Source of the DNA: Sisyra terminalis
Taxonomy: Eukaryota > Arthropoda > Insecta > Neuroptera > Sisyridae
Reading direction: 5' to 3'
NCBI GenBank assembly: GCA_958496175.1
Contig: OY292275.1
Location: forward strand, 56,435,701 to 56,499,700
DNA: 64,000 bases
The translations under genes were made by a program, and so were the position numbers. The notes below the pieces were generated by a model. That model had not been told where the DNA came from. It was given only the letters and a program-made list of their open reading frames with translations, and made no database searches. Numbering within the stretch: the stretch's first letter is position 1; every line of letters starts with the position of its first letter. Below, piece by piece: positions 11,670 to 22,779 of this stretch.

Positions 11670-13285
11670 GATTTAAGATGTGAACTCTAGAGATACCATT
11701 GACTTAGAACGAACACGAAAAATAAAATCAACAAAATTTTATGCACTACTTGAAAAAAGCTCGCCATCTCTAGAAGATATCCCAAGGATTGGGAAGCCAC
11801 AGTTTGGAGTCATAAAATCGAAAGATTTGAGAACCAAAATCAAAGCCAGTTAAGTACACACTGGTTTCAGTTCCTAGTCTAACGTTAAGTATAAGACAGT
11901 GAATACTTTAAAATATTTTTTTAAATTAATTCAAGGTTCACTAGGCACAACATTTCGTTCAGTGACCAATAATACCAACCAAAAAAAAAAAAAAATAACA
12001 AACAATTTAGACCAAAGCAGGAATTATAGCCAAATATTAGCTTCGGAACTACAATTTAAATTCCAGCACCCAAAGTCTCTCAATTAAAATACATTGAAGA
12101 ATTTAAAAAAAAATCCAACCACTAGAAGAACCAGAAGTACCTGTGTAGTCATAATGGATGAATTTGGAAGAAAAATTTAGAATGTCAATTATATTTTTCT
12201 CAAGTTTTGTCCAAATTGTGAATATTTATTTATAAAACCCTCAGGAAACGAGTAAAATTAAGATTATTATTAAAAGCAAAAACGGTTATAAAACCGATTT
12301 TTTAAAACAAAAAATTGTGGACTATTTTACATATCATCCCTTTTACTTCTAATTATAGCCATTTACAAATGCTGCGCCGTTTTGGATATCTCATTTTTAT
12401 TTATGAACGTACAAAGAATGTTCACACGTGCCGCTCATACTATCCAAGAAAGTATAATACAACACAAAAATTCCACGTATTTCTTACATTTCAAATTTCT
12501 TCATAATCGTTTTCCATATACTTAAACTCGTAATTACATTACATTAAATTGCCAATTATTATTTATAATATTAAAAGAGCCATCAAATTCTCGATTATTA
12601 TCTAGGACAGAGACTATGCCGCTCACCCGTTAGGATTTCTATAATTAATTTTTGCCATCACCTCTAATGGCTTCACTGAAATAAGTTTGAAATTTATTTG
12701 ATGTCCGAACATTTATCACGAGGCTTCCAATACAATTAATACACGTACACCTATATATATAGAGTTTTATAGATTTGAAGGGCAATTTCATAAATTACCT
12801 ACTTGGCAAGATAGCAAAGACTTGTACCGTCCAATTTTCTATATAGTGCTTTATTAAAACATTCAAATGGATATTATTTTAAGCTCGACTTAATCGCAAC
12901 TAGAGGAATAAGTTTCTGTCGATGATTTTATAAAACGCTTTGAAATATATAAACGTTTGAAATATCGGTTCTGAATTTAAAATATGTTATGCCAAAGTAA
13001 ATGACGCATTTAATAAAAGTTTTTATAACAAACATTGAAACATATGGTGCTTGAAATTTTCATAAATTTGCAGACTTGTACGTAAGATATATTGATCATT
13101 TGATATTTCTCAGTTAAATTTGATACCTCTACCAATTATCACACCTTAAATATTTTGTCACATTCTCGTTAACATCGCAAATTGGTAATTTTATACTAAG
13201 ATTTTGTGTTGGTAAATTGGATGTTATAATTAATCAATATCAAATTAAACGTTTTAGTTTGAATCTTTCAACACTGCATCCAACT
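11670..13285. other. AT-rich sequence without recognised features
   Basis: No coding signature or paired element ends were found. A 15-bp A run at 11980-11994 and a few short TA runs (for example 12751-12761) are the only notable composition. Confidence 0.45.
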
Positions 13286-13287
13286 CC

Positions 13288-13515
13288 AACATTGAAATTC
13301 TACAAAGATTTCAATCAAGGACCCTACGACAAATAATTGGTGCTCCATGGTATGTAAACAATAAAAAAATAAAAGAAGATACTGAAATGTCACCTGTAAA
13401 GGAGGAAATTTAAAGGTTTAGTAAAAAATACCTGACAAAACTAGACGATCATTCCAACCATCCTGCAATAAACTTATTGGACAACAATGAGATGATAAGA
13501 AAGATACAAAAATGA
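13288..13515 (+). pseudogene. Jockey LINE ORF2 C-terminal region
   Basis: One frame runs 76 codons with a single in-frame TAA. It begins NIEILQRFQSRTLRQIIGAP and continues WYVNN, then PVKEEI, RFSKKYLTKLDDHSNHP and AINLL. That is the standard end of Jockey/BS-type ORF2 proteins (IEILQRFQSKxLRxIxxAPWYV... VKEEI... HPNxLA). The copy is better preserved than the LINE pieces at 10-11.7 kb, lacks upstream RT, and lies about 220 bp left of the inverted-repeat element starting at 13735. Confidence 0.85.
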
Positions 13516-14261
13516 AATTTAATAGATTTGCCTGATAGATTTTGTAACTAAACAAATATTCCTATTAACTATTTATTCCCAAATTATTATTTCTTATTAT
13601 ATAGCTTTATTTTTATATATTACTTATATATTAATGTTTCACATTATTTTTAGCATTGATATTGTTATTATAGACTATTATTATTATTCTTATGGCTACT
13701 GTTGATTGTTTTTATGATTGTTGTTATTGCTATAGGGGCATTTCATGAGAAATAGGAAAATGACTTTGAATTAAAAATTCCTCTTATTATTTTAAATTTA
13801 GCCCTTACTTATAATAAAAATTATAAATTTTACTAATATCAAAAGAATTTTTTCTAAAACGATAAAAATCGATTTTTTTGTTTGGCTAACATTCGAGTAA
13901 AAGTTAGAAAATGTATTCATGGGAAATGTTCCTGTTAGCAACATTGGTTTGAACTATCTAATTAATTTCAGCAAGTTTATCATTATATTCAGAAGACCAA
14001 TAACATTATAAACAAAAGGACTACGATTTGTTTAATCGAAAAGTGACGTTAGTTTTTGTAAATTTCGTGTTCGAATATAAGATAATTACATGTCCCTCCA
14101 GTCACACAAAAAGATACAAAAGTTGTTTTTTTAACCTCAAACCGTCCTAATTCATTTTTTGTCTTGGTAAAATTAAAAATAAACATGTCTTAAATAATTT
14201 AAACTTCTTATGATTGTTAAAAAGTCTATAGTATAGTCTCTAGGTTCTTTTAGAATATGTA

Positions 14262-14285
14262 CCACCAGTCACATGTGACTGGTGG
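14262..14285. repeat. 24-bp perfect palindrome
   Basis: Two head-to-head copies of CCACCAGTCACA with no spacer. The same 12-mer or close variants recur four more times within the surrounding element, so it is probably a doubled protein-binding site rather than a chance palindrome. Confidence 0.8.
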
Positions 14286-14342
14286 AACTATAACTTATAG
14301 CCAATACATGATAGAATTTTTTTTGAATTGGATAGAATTGGA

Positions 14343-14709
14343 GTTATTTTTGCTTCTGGTCATGGTAAAGGAACAGTTAATGGTATCGGAGCAATTGCAA
14401 AACGAACTCTTTGGTCTGCTATTATTACAAGAAAAGCAGTAATTTAAAAACAGTAAAGACTGCCACGACTATTTAGTGTTAAAAGGTATCAATGGCTTCC
14501 ATTTTTTCTTTGTTGGAGCAGATGATATTAAAAAAAATCATTCACATCTTAACAAACAGTGGCAAAACATTAAAAAAATTCCATGCATTAGAAAACACCA
14601 TTATTTTAAAGCTGATGACAATAAAAGCATTAGTTATTATTTGACGTCAACATCCTCAGACTCCAATAATGTAAGACACTGGACTTTATTCTTCAAGGAT
14701 AATGATTGA
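14343..14709 (+). pseudogene. transposase-like remnant with SHGKG-type motif
   Basis: The first frame, 14343-14442, reads VIFASGHGKGTVNGIGAIAK, then RTLWSAIITRKAVI and a stop. After a short gap, the frame 14476-14709 contains ADDIKKNHSHLNKQWQNIKK, then IPCIRKHHYFKAD. I recall this arrangement, a (F/S)HGKGxxDGxGG block, KR and W, then about 40 residues later an (I/E)xxxxxxLxxRWxxxxxIxGxxxHHxF block, from uncharacterised insect and cnidarian proteins linked to mobile DNA. That recollection is not a database result. The block lies within a terminal-inverted-repeat element, which supports a transposase origin. The N-terminal part is absent and the stop between the blocks marks it as defective. 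Confidence 0.5.
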
Positions 14710-15313
14710 ATAAAAATTAATTTAATGTTTATTCGGAAATTATAGAAAAAAATTAAGTCTAAACGATATTCTTGTGTTACCGAAAATATATAAATGTATA
14801 AAAATAAATAAAATTCTACTTTAAATCAAAAACCTCCTCCAATACGTTGCCCAATTAACAATACAAAGATAGAAAAAATATAAAAGTGTCATTAACGAAA
14901 AATTTTGTTTACACATTTTATACTTATCCCACCAGTCACAAATTTTTTTTTTTAATTTCTTCTATGTAAGTAATTAGTCTAATACTTGATGAAAATGAAA
15001 TAATGTGAGATAAATATAGTAAAAGGAAGAAAATCTCTATTGAAAATTTAGTAGTCGAACTGAAATTTGTCTTTAAGTGCACCATAGTACGAGGGAAGGA
15101 TTTTTTGGTGTCCCACTAGTCACACTAATTCAAGTGACAATTACAAGAAACTAAGAAAAAAATATATTTTTTTTATTAAGTGATGTTGTTAATAGGTTAT
15201 TTTTCTATAAAATAAGATACATTTTATGATTATACCAGCTTCAATCATCTAATTATAGCTCATAATTAGTCGAAATTCAATGTCAATTCCAGTCACCATG
15301 GAATGCCCCTATA

Positions 15314-15880
15314 AGAATCACTATTATTGTTATTGTTGCTATTGATTGTTAAAAATCTATTTTGTACTTATACAGCACTAATCTACTGGGACTAGTGCTT
15401 ACATGTGATTTTCTATGGATTGAATGCACTTATTGCAACCCTATGCAGCTTAGGCAATCTATTTGAAAATAATAAAACCTTTCAATAGGCCAATTACATT
15501 TATAAAACATTAAAGATATAATCCATATACTTACTAAAAGAAATGTGGATATAAGAAACTATTAATACGTTTTTTCCTCTGTCAAAATTGGTCAAAGAAT
15601 TTTATCTATAATTACCACAATAAAGCCAATATTTGCTGTTAACTTTGAAAAACATTCAAAGTCCTAAATAACTAAATCGATTATCTTCTCCATAGAATCA
15701 TCAGATAATTACAACCATAAAATAGGACCACTTTTACACATTTATAGAGAAACCTAGCGAATTCGTACCGTTTTATTTTCGTCAGGTAAGAATACCAAAA
15801 AAAAAATATGCTATCCAAGATTAGCATACGTAATTCGAGTGTATCTCAAATTTAGTTTCGTTTCACTTTGCCAAAGCAGA
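15314..15880. other. AT-rich sequence without recognised features
   Basis: No coding signature. The first 40 bp repeats the TTATTGTTATTG-like low-complexity sequence that also lies left of the element at 13735. Confidence 0.4.
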
Positions 15881-15885
15881 CGAAA

Positions 15886-15970
15886 TATAAAAAGACGAAT
15901 TGCAAACTCTAAAGAGTCCAACACTCCAATATATCCAAAAGGTTCGTGTTTTCGCTAAAAAAAAAAGAAG
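15886..15970 (+). promoter_or_regulatory. possible TATA promoter and short first exon
   Basis: A TATAAAAA box (15886-15893) is followed, at the usual distance, by a candidate start near 15917 (GTCCAACAC). Then comes a strong splice-donor match, GAAG|GTAAGT, with GT at 15971. Upstream, the minus strand of 15856-15870 reads AAAGTGAAACGAAAC, a tandem GAAA-type motif. No ATG is needed if the exon is untranslated. This is a pattern-level call; an acceptor and coding exon downstream were not found in the window. Confidence 0.25.
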
Positions 15971-15974
15971 GTAA

Positions 15975-16565
15975 GTGCATTGAACTTGAAGCAGCCGGAA
16001 TGCAAGGACATAAAACTTAATAGATGACTACAATGACAGATTGATTCGCCGCATACAAAATGCACACACCAACACGTGTGCATCTCACAATACATATTTA
16101 TAATTAATATCAATTTTAATTGCACGTCGTTTTCGTTTCAATTAAATTTTATATACCTTGGAGAAAAATTTCTTCCATTATGAAACACACAACGCAGTGG
16201 ATACCGAATTTTTTAATTGGCTCTAAAATAAATTTAACGGTTTATAAAAAGGAAATTTGCATTTTTATGTGTTATTATTATTGAACATAAACATTTTTAC
16301 TGCCATCATAGAATATGTAATGAAGGGGGTGAAAAATCACAGTGTTGTTGATCATATTTACTTTTAACGATACGACAGTTTGTCTCTGCAAAAATTGCAA
16401 TATAATTTATGACCATTATAAAATATACAAGAAATAAATTGTAAAAAAGGAAACTATACAAATTTAATTTAAAACATATTTGATGGCAAATGAATGAGGC
16501 GTTTACTTTGAAATTGGTGTAAGTCCATTTTTAAATGCAATTACCATGAGCTTTTAATCCATAAA
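15975..16565. other. AT-rich sequence without recognised features
   Basis: No coding signature or paired repeat ends. If the first exon proposed at 15917-15970 is real, this would be intron sequence. Confidence 0.4.
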
Positions 16566-16571
16566 CAGTTT

Positions 16572-17290
16572 CCCAAAAAATCCTTTACCATTATCAAAAT
16601 TTTGTCAATACAGTATAATCTCACTAATCCGGCACTTCGATAGATCGGCACGTCCAATAATCCGGCACTCTTTACCCACGTCTTCCTTGCCCCTCTATAC
16701 TTGTGCATACATTTATTCCTTCTATGAAATGCTGTATTTTATTCATTACCTATGACTTTTTCACTATAATCTAGTAATCCGAACATTCCAATAATCCGGC
16801 ATCCTCCGGTTTTTAATAGTGCCGGATTAGTGAGATTACACTGTAATTAATTTTCAGAACTAATAAAATGTCAATGCAAACTCTTCAAAAAAAAGGTTCA
16901 AATTTAGGCCATAGTTGCACTATCTATTTTGGAAACAGTCTAGTTCAATTTCCGGTAAAGATATAGTCGGGTTTGCATGGGAAAACTGCCCCCATGGCTT
17001 TTTCGATTCAAACTCAAGGGATTGCTTTGATAGTTATTAAAAGAAATTTAACCAAATTCAGATTCCCAAAAAATCTATCAAAATTTTGTCAATCATTAAT
17101 TTTCATAATTAGAAATATCAATCCAAACTCTTCAAAAAAATAATCATATTTAGGTCATAGTTGCACTATCCATTTTAGATACAGTATAGTTCAACTTCCG
17201 GAAAGAGTATAGCCGGGTTTGTATGGGAAAACTACCCCCGTGGCTTTTTCGATTCAAACTCAAAGGATCATTATGATACTAATAAAAAAA
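16572..17290. repeat. direct repeat, two units, first interrupted by a MITE
   Basis: Unit 1 (16572 to about 17040) and unit 2 (about 17070-17290) share CAAAATTTTGTCAAT, then CAAACTCTTCAAAAAAA, ATAGTTGCACTATC, and GGGTTTGTATGGGAAAAC followed by CCCCC and CATTCAAACTCAA-like sequence. Unit 1 carries a 233-bp insertion at 16611-16843. Part of the unit (GGGTTTGTATGGGAAAAC) recurs inverted at 18666-18706, on the far side of the nested hAT, so the repeat probably frames a larger older element. Confidence 0.7.
16611..16843. mobile_element. pogo/Tigger-like MITE
   Basis: The ends are CAGTATAATCTCACTAATCC and, on the complement of the right end, CAGTGTAATCTCACTAATCC, both continuing with GGCACT. TA lies directly outside each end (16609-16610 and 16844-16845). 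Additional AATCCGGCA copies lie at 16669 and 16793. CAGT ends and a TA target duplication fit the pogo/Tigger branch of Tc1/mariner. It is 233 bp with no coding capacity, and it sits cleanly inside unit 1 of the direct repeat. Confidence 0.85.
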
Positions 17291-17457
17291 AATAGTTAAA
17301 TTTTTAGCTCCTTATCTAAAACGGTTTTCGAGCATTTTTAAAAAAAAAAATCGATTTTATTTTTTTTAGAGTAGTAAAATTTAAAATTAATGACCTACGA
17401 TTTATTTCGAGTATCTCATTCTTAGGAGTTAAAGGTATGGAAAAATATTGTTATTAT

Positions 17458-18577
17458 TAGACATCGGATTATATGCACTATCAAAATGCCAAAATATGCA
17501 TACAAATATGCACTAAAAAAGGGCGAAATATGCACAAAATATGCACCATCAAAAACCATTTAATATAAGAATTTATGTTTGTTTTCACATTATATTTATC
17601 TTAATATATATAATTCTTCTGTACATATGTACAATATTGAACTACTCCTAAGCTACCAGACCTGTTCTCCAAAAATTTTCTCTGTTTATTTGAGTGGAAA
17701 CCCGGATGGTTTAGATCTACAATTGAACCATATGAATATAAAAGGTGAAAAGCTGAAAATGAACTTTCGACGTCAACTGACGTTACCGGGCAGAACTTGA
17801 AATTTGGCGGAATTTTCAGAGATCTTTTCTGACCAAGTTTATCCGGTGCCGTTGCTAAATGTATGAATTTTCTTTATTCCTTCAAGACCGGAGTTTTAAT
17901 ACTAAACTGCATTTGATTTACTACGAACCTATTGCAATAGTTAACTCAAAAGGGCGTTACTTTGTTCAATCATTTTTTTCTAACATTTCCAAGGACTTGT
18001 ACAGCGGAATTTTTCTAATTTCTCAATTGCATCAGGTGTATTGCTGAAATGTATTGCAATAAATGCAATATTTTTTATTGAAAGATCCTCAAGTGCCAGC
18101 TGGGTTGAATTGATTGCAATAGTGTCTATCTAGCAAATTTTTCAACTACTTCTTTCATGGTTTCGAAATTGTCAGCATAAAACAGTACAGCTTTTTACCA
18201 AGTTCCCCATCGTATTTATATTGGTTCTGGGGGTAGTGCTACATTTGGTAGTTGCTCTTTATATGCTTGTACTCGGTATGGTGCTATAAAAAACACTTTT
18301 TTTGGTAGAAGAAATCAATATACTGACTATCTTGCACTTTTTTCTGATCTTTTCTGCAACTCGATATAATCCGTAGGTTAAATAGGTGATGTGAAGCAAT
18401 TTTAGGTAGAATACTTTCCGAATACTATCAATGGCATAATACGATACGCCCAACACGTATAATTTAAAACAAGCGCTGTCAATGAAAAAGTAGCAAAATA
18501 TGCAATAACGTTATAAAATGGAATAATATTATGTATTTGCATATGCAAACAGGCAAATTAATATAATCCGATGTCTA
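17458..18577 (-). mobile_element. hAT element with perfect 8-bp target duplication
   Basis: Terminal inverted repeats TAGACATCGGATTATAT (left) and ATATAATCCGATGTCTA (right) are flanked by GTTATTAT on both sides (17450-17457 and 18578-18585). An 8-bp duplication and a TAG start are hAT hallmarks. Many AATATGCA repeats lie just inside both ends. The minus strand encodes a degenerate hAT transposase (see 17650-18456). The element is shorter than an autonomous hAT and carries stops. It is nested in the older repeat at 16572-18706. Confidence 0.9.
17650..18456 (-). pseudogene. hAT transposase remnant
   Basis: From 18456 downward the minus strand reads LLHITYLTYGLYRVAEKIRK, then IVSILISSTKKS, AYKEQLPNVALPPEPI, a stop, IRWGTW, a stop, and KAVLFYADNFETMKEVVEKF. 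This follows the order of a hAT transposase branch containing HVTCLAHALHRVAE, LISxVKK, LPPEPxxTRWGTW. Near 17800-17760 it gives FCPVTSVDVESSFSAFHLLY, the (P)VTSVDVERSFS start of the hAT C-terminal dimerisation domain. Cys and His of the CLAH block are changed and several stops occur, so the protein is dead. Most of the N-terminal BED/zinc-finger part is missing. Confidence 0.85.
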
Positions 18578-18663
18578 GTTATTATGAATTCCAAGAAGAA
18601 TGTCGATTTTTCAGGAGAGAAATAAAACTAAAATTAATTTTTGAGTATGTTTATAAAAAGTGT

Positions 18664-18706
18664 CCACAAGGGCAGTTTTCCCATACAAACCCGGCTATAC
18701 CTTTTA
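18664..18706. repeat. inverted copy of the 17.2 kb repeat core
   Basis: On the minus strand AAAGGTATAGCCGGGTTTG, then TATGGGAAAACTGCCC, matches 16965-17005 and 17203-17243 in the opposite orientation. Together with those units it may form long inverted ends of an older element into which the hAT inserted. Confidence 0.6.
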
Positions 18707-18711
18707 AGTGC

Positions 18712-19498
18712 ATTTCGGTGCATCTAACTAACATACTGAACATTTAAAAAAATGCATGAAGTAATAAATTTTCAAATTCAATTTGAACTTTATTATCGTA
18801 AAAAATTTACTGTCATAAAATATTTTTTAATGCATTTCTTAAAATATCCCTGCTGTAAAATTGTTATGACAACAACTACCTGTTATACTTAGTAACATTG
18901 ATCGCAAGGTACTTTGATCCTTGATTGAATAACTCAAATAAAGAACAAATATTTCGTTCTACATGCCTAAAATAAGGACCGCAACAAAAACATTTATGAA
19001 GAGAAAATCGATATCAATTGGAGTTAGCCGTTGGCGGATTAATACAAATTGATTTTCCATAAGAAATAACATTAAAATTTTTGAACTAAAAAACCAATTT
19101 TTTTGGAACACGAAGCAAAAAAACGCATTTTTGTATTCCTCATTTTCGATTTATTTTTGCTTCATCCACAATAATCCGTTCATAAATCGTAGCACCAGAG
19201 ATATTAGAAATAAGCCCATATAAAGTGCAGCCCATAAAAAATATACACAGACTAACAAAAAATCACAATAATTTTAAAAAACATTAAATTGAACAATCCA
19301 GCAATTAAATCAAAACATCAATTTATCCAACTTGATGGCCCAAATTTATGAAGCATGTAATAAATGAAACATATTAAGTTGGGGAAACAGAAATCCATTA
19401 TTTTTACGTTCATGTCACGAATTTATTTTACATAGTAACAGCCATTTCTTAAATCCTAAAATACCTTTATATCCTAAATAAGTATATCCTTTTATCCT
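18712..19498. other. AT-rich sequence without recognised features
   Basis: No coding signature, paired repeat or promoter-like arrangement was found. Confidence 0.45.
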
Positions 19499-19502
19499 AT
19501 AT

Positions 19503-20120
19503 ATGCCAACTTTTTCGATTATTCATGACATTTTAACAGCAATTTCTTTGTACCATTTATCCAAAATTACTGTTCCTATAGCCAATTTTCAAGAGCATCT
19601 CTTGAAATCTATTTTACAGGATCAAGAGCGTTTGCCATGGGCAAAACAGAAGACAATCGTTTGGTGGCAAGATCAAACACTAAATTGGATAAATAAAAAC
19701 TTCCCAATTAAATTCCTAGAACATCTACCACCTCATCAGTCATTTGAAGTTTGAGATTTGCTAAAAAACTCTTCTGGTCAATTTCTTTGGACAATTGGTC
19801 CAATTTTGGGGTCAAAAAGTTCTGAAAAAAGCTTTGTACTAATGGATAGCAAGTCATAGCAAATGATACCTTTCCAGTCCTATCAATAATAAAGTTAAAT
19901 CAGCCAGACTTTATTCTTGTTTGGCCTCCATTTAAAGATCACTTTACCAGTCTTCAACTATTAATATTTTCGACTAATATTTTGTATTATTTACTGTTGA
20001 AAAAGATTTGCAACTGCAAATATATTTTACCAGGTTTTTGCACCAACGCTAGTGGTTACCAAACATCTACTGTTTTCTACAAAATAATTAATCTCTGCCA
20101 ATTTTGATTGTTTCCAAAAT
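19503..20120. pseudogene. unrecognised coding-like segment, strand uncertain
   Basis: The plus strand is open for 83 codons (19503-19754) and contains IHDILTAISLYHLSK, then IVWWQDQTLNWINKNFPIKF. In the same frame, after one TGA, it continues DLLKNSSGQFLWTIGPILGS before a TAG, and a shifted frame is open for about 80 more codons. The minus strand is also protein-like: DRTGKVSFAMTCYPLVQSFF, then LTPKLDQLSKEIDQKSFLAN and LKLQMTDEVVDVLG across 19895-19715, with stops further on. I do not recognise either reading as a known family. Protein-like composition over about 600 bp with a few stops suggests a decayed transposon or a processed pseudogene. Function is not assigned. Confidence 0.35.
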
Positions 20121-20124
20121 TTCA

Positions 20125-21445
20125 TCGATATTTTCAACAATTGGTCTTCCAGACTGGAATGCATCTTTAACACTGAAATATCCGAAACTAAACCTAACCA
20201 TCTAATTTCAGTCCCTTGATATTTTTATTAAAGTAAACGGTTTTCTTTGTTTCCTAGCTTTTACGATATTTTTTTCACAAGGGAATAAATCAATCACCAC
20301 GTTGACAAAGGAAAATAATAAGTAAATAAAATTTTCTTTCCAACATATAAAAATACAACCCTTTAAAAAGAAATATCAAACCAAATATGGTCTCATACAA
20401 ATCTTCCGGAAAATAATCAAGTACTATTCCCCCAACCGAATATATCAAAAGAAAATTTATTAAAAACATCATTATGCTTAACCAATCGATAAAATAAATT
20501 TGTATCAATCACATACGAATATTAAAAATGTAATCCGAGCTTTTATATCACGAAATAGCTTCATTCAATTGATTGATTACATTTTATTCTGTGAATTTAT
20601 AACTGGTAAATTTATTCAGTTGTAAATAAAATGAGAATTATACATATAAACCGATATAATATGTAATTATTTTTTTATCTTAAACACAAATCTAAATTGT
20701 TATGTGTACGTTTTTTTTTCTCGGATGATTTAGCTTTTCGCATTGTTGACTTGAGGTGGGAAAGAGGGTTGTTGATTTTCATTATTTATCTCATAAAGTA
20801 AATGGAGTGCATGCTTTGCATACATACATGTAATAATATAATAGAAAATTTCGACATTTTTTAATGTGTTATTGTCTGCAGTGAATTTAGTCGTGGTTGA
20901 TTAATCCAAACAAATCGAAAACATTGTGTACAGTGCAAAGTTGTTGAGAAATTTAATGCTTAAAATTATAAATTAGGCTCTTTGAAATATAAAACAAACG
21001 TAGGAACCAAAAAAAAAAGATATTTTATACTTCTAAAAACTCAACAGTTGATTCCTTTTTTTGTAATACCATTTTCGGTAATCGAAAGTTTATATTTATA
21101 ACGAAACAATTCCACCTAAATGACTTCAAAAGTCTTTGAAATTTTTGTCTTTTTCAATTTACTATTACAATGAAAACAGTTTCAAAGAAAACTCAATAGA
21201 ATTGTAACAATCTTTAGATGACCAGAGATTAAATAAATGAATTGGAGAAAAGAAAATAAAAGTTTCGTTTTTCCCATTTAGGGAAAGAAAATGTTAAAGA
21301 AATAAACAAACTGTTGATTTTCGATTGAATCCCTGAAATCAAAACCACAAAGATTGGAGCTTCAAATATAGGCCAACTACCCTCATGCATTATTTATACA
21401 TCAAAACGTCGCTATTAATATTATAATAAAATTAGGATAAGTATA
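20125..21445. other. AT-rich sequence without recognised features
   Basis: No coding signature or paired element ends. The short minus-strand frame at 20290-20508 is hydrophobic and AT-driven, with no support. Confidence 0.45.
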
Positions 21446-21449
21446 TTTT

Positions 21450-22039
21450 AAACGAATTATACTTTTCTTTGAAAAGGAAAATAAATATAATTTCTATTCA
21501 GAGTCTTATTTGGAACTTCTGGAATAATATTTTGACTAAGCTTTTGATTTTCACCCTTAATTAAACTATTCAAAGCCAAATTTAAAGAAAAAATATAAAT
21601 CATAAAACTTGAGTCTTCAATTATTTAAAAAAAGCACGATTGAGATTCAATTCTAAAAGCTTTAGAGCTTTACAGTTTAAAATCAAGATTGGTATTTTAT
21701 AATACAAGAAAATTCATTTACTTACATTTACGGAAGTTATAAACGAATTATACTTTTCTTTGAAAAGGAAAAGAAATATAATTTCCATACAGAGTCTTAT
21801 TTGGAACTTCTGGAATAATATTTTGACTAAGCTTTTGATTTCCACCTTTAATTTAACTCTAAAAATCCAAATATTGAAAAAAAATATCTATCGTAAAACT
21901 AGACTCTCTTGTTATTTAAAGAATCAATTCTAAAAGCTTCGCAATTCAATTCTAAAAGCTTTAGAGCTTTACAGTTTAAAATCAAGATTGGTATTTTATA
22001 ATACAAGAAAATGCATTTACTTACATTTACGGAAGTTAT
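21450..22039. repeat. two-unit tandem duplication, about 291-299 bp
   Basis: Unit 1 is 21450-21740 and unit 2 is 21741-22039. Both start AAACGAATTATACTTTTC and end CATTTACGGAAGTTAT, with near-identical first and last thirds (GAGTCTTATTTGGAACTTC; AAAATCAAGATTGGTATT) and a diverged, A-rich middle. The junction is exact. Neither unit encodes a recognisable protein. Confidence 0.9.
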
Positions 22040-22434
22040 TCCACATGTTGTTTTGTTAACAGTGAATGAATACTTTACAAAACGTAAAGGAACTAACAAA
22101 ACCACCAAAATATCCAAGAATATTTGAAATGAAGAAATCACTCACCTGAAAATAAAAAAAAGAAATATTAATCAAAGTCTACAATTTGGTCATCAGTAAA
22201 CTTATGTATACTGTATGTAAAAGCATTGGAGCATGGATTAGAGCTTTCGATGCATTATACATGCAGTGTACATTACATTGATTATTACTATATGAAAATA
22301 AATGTATAATGGAATAATGGTAAGAAGGAGTAATCATATGTTAAGGTTTTTACGATTGAATTTAAAGAAATTTTAATATTGTAACTAGAACTACTAATAA
22401 AATTAAATTTTAATTATTTTTCTTCGGGGATTCC

Positions 22435-22760
22435 TATTTTTTTCTTCAACACAAATTCCCTGACAGTTCAAAACTACAATTAGCTTTTGCTAAGGTCCAT
22501 GAAATAATTCTTGAAAAAACTTTTCAACTAAAATTTTTAACCAGATTGGCTCTTAAAGATTGCAAGAAAAATTCAAATCTTGTAAATCTACACCTATATT
22601 CTATTAAGCTTATAATGACATCTATATGTTTTCCAATCAAAAATCTAATCAAATTATGAAGAACTTAAAAATGTTTCGATCCTTTCCTTAACTTTTGCTC
22701 TGATACATTGAAATTCCCTGCTATTTTTAAACTTTCCAGACTTCCATAACCACTGGACAC
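22435..22760. repeat. 'AAATTCCCTGAC' repeat family, most complete copy
   Basis: The left part reads TTCTTCAACACAAATTCCC and the right part AAATTCCCTGCTATTTTT, then ACCACTGGACACTC. The left wording matches 7740 and 32163, and the right wording matches 10285. Repeated CCCTGAC and CCAGAC words at both ends suggest a non-autonomous DNA element, but exact termini and a target duplication cannot be fixed. Confidence 0.45.
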
Positions 22761-22779
22761 TCTAAATTTTTATTGAATA

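Larger units (their letters stand above)
13735..15309. mobile_element. 1.6 kb TIR DNA transposon of uncertain superfamily
   Basis: The ends are GGGGCATTTCATG (13735-13747) and CATGGAATGCCCC (15297-15309), 12 of 13 positions complementary. A weaker TGACnTTGAATT match lies further in on both sides. TATA directly flanks each end and may be the target duplication. Inside lie a transposase-like remnant (14343-14709) and at least five sites containing CCAGTCACA or CTAGTCACA: near 14098, a perfect palindrome at 14262, then 14929, 15112 and 15288. Such repeated subterminal motifs are typical transposase-binding sites. The superfamily is not assigned because neither the ends nor the target site fit one that I recognise. 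Confidence 0.65.
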
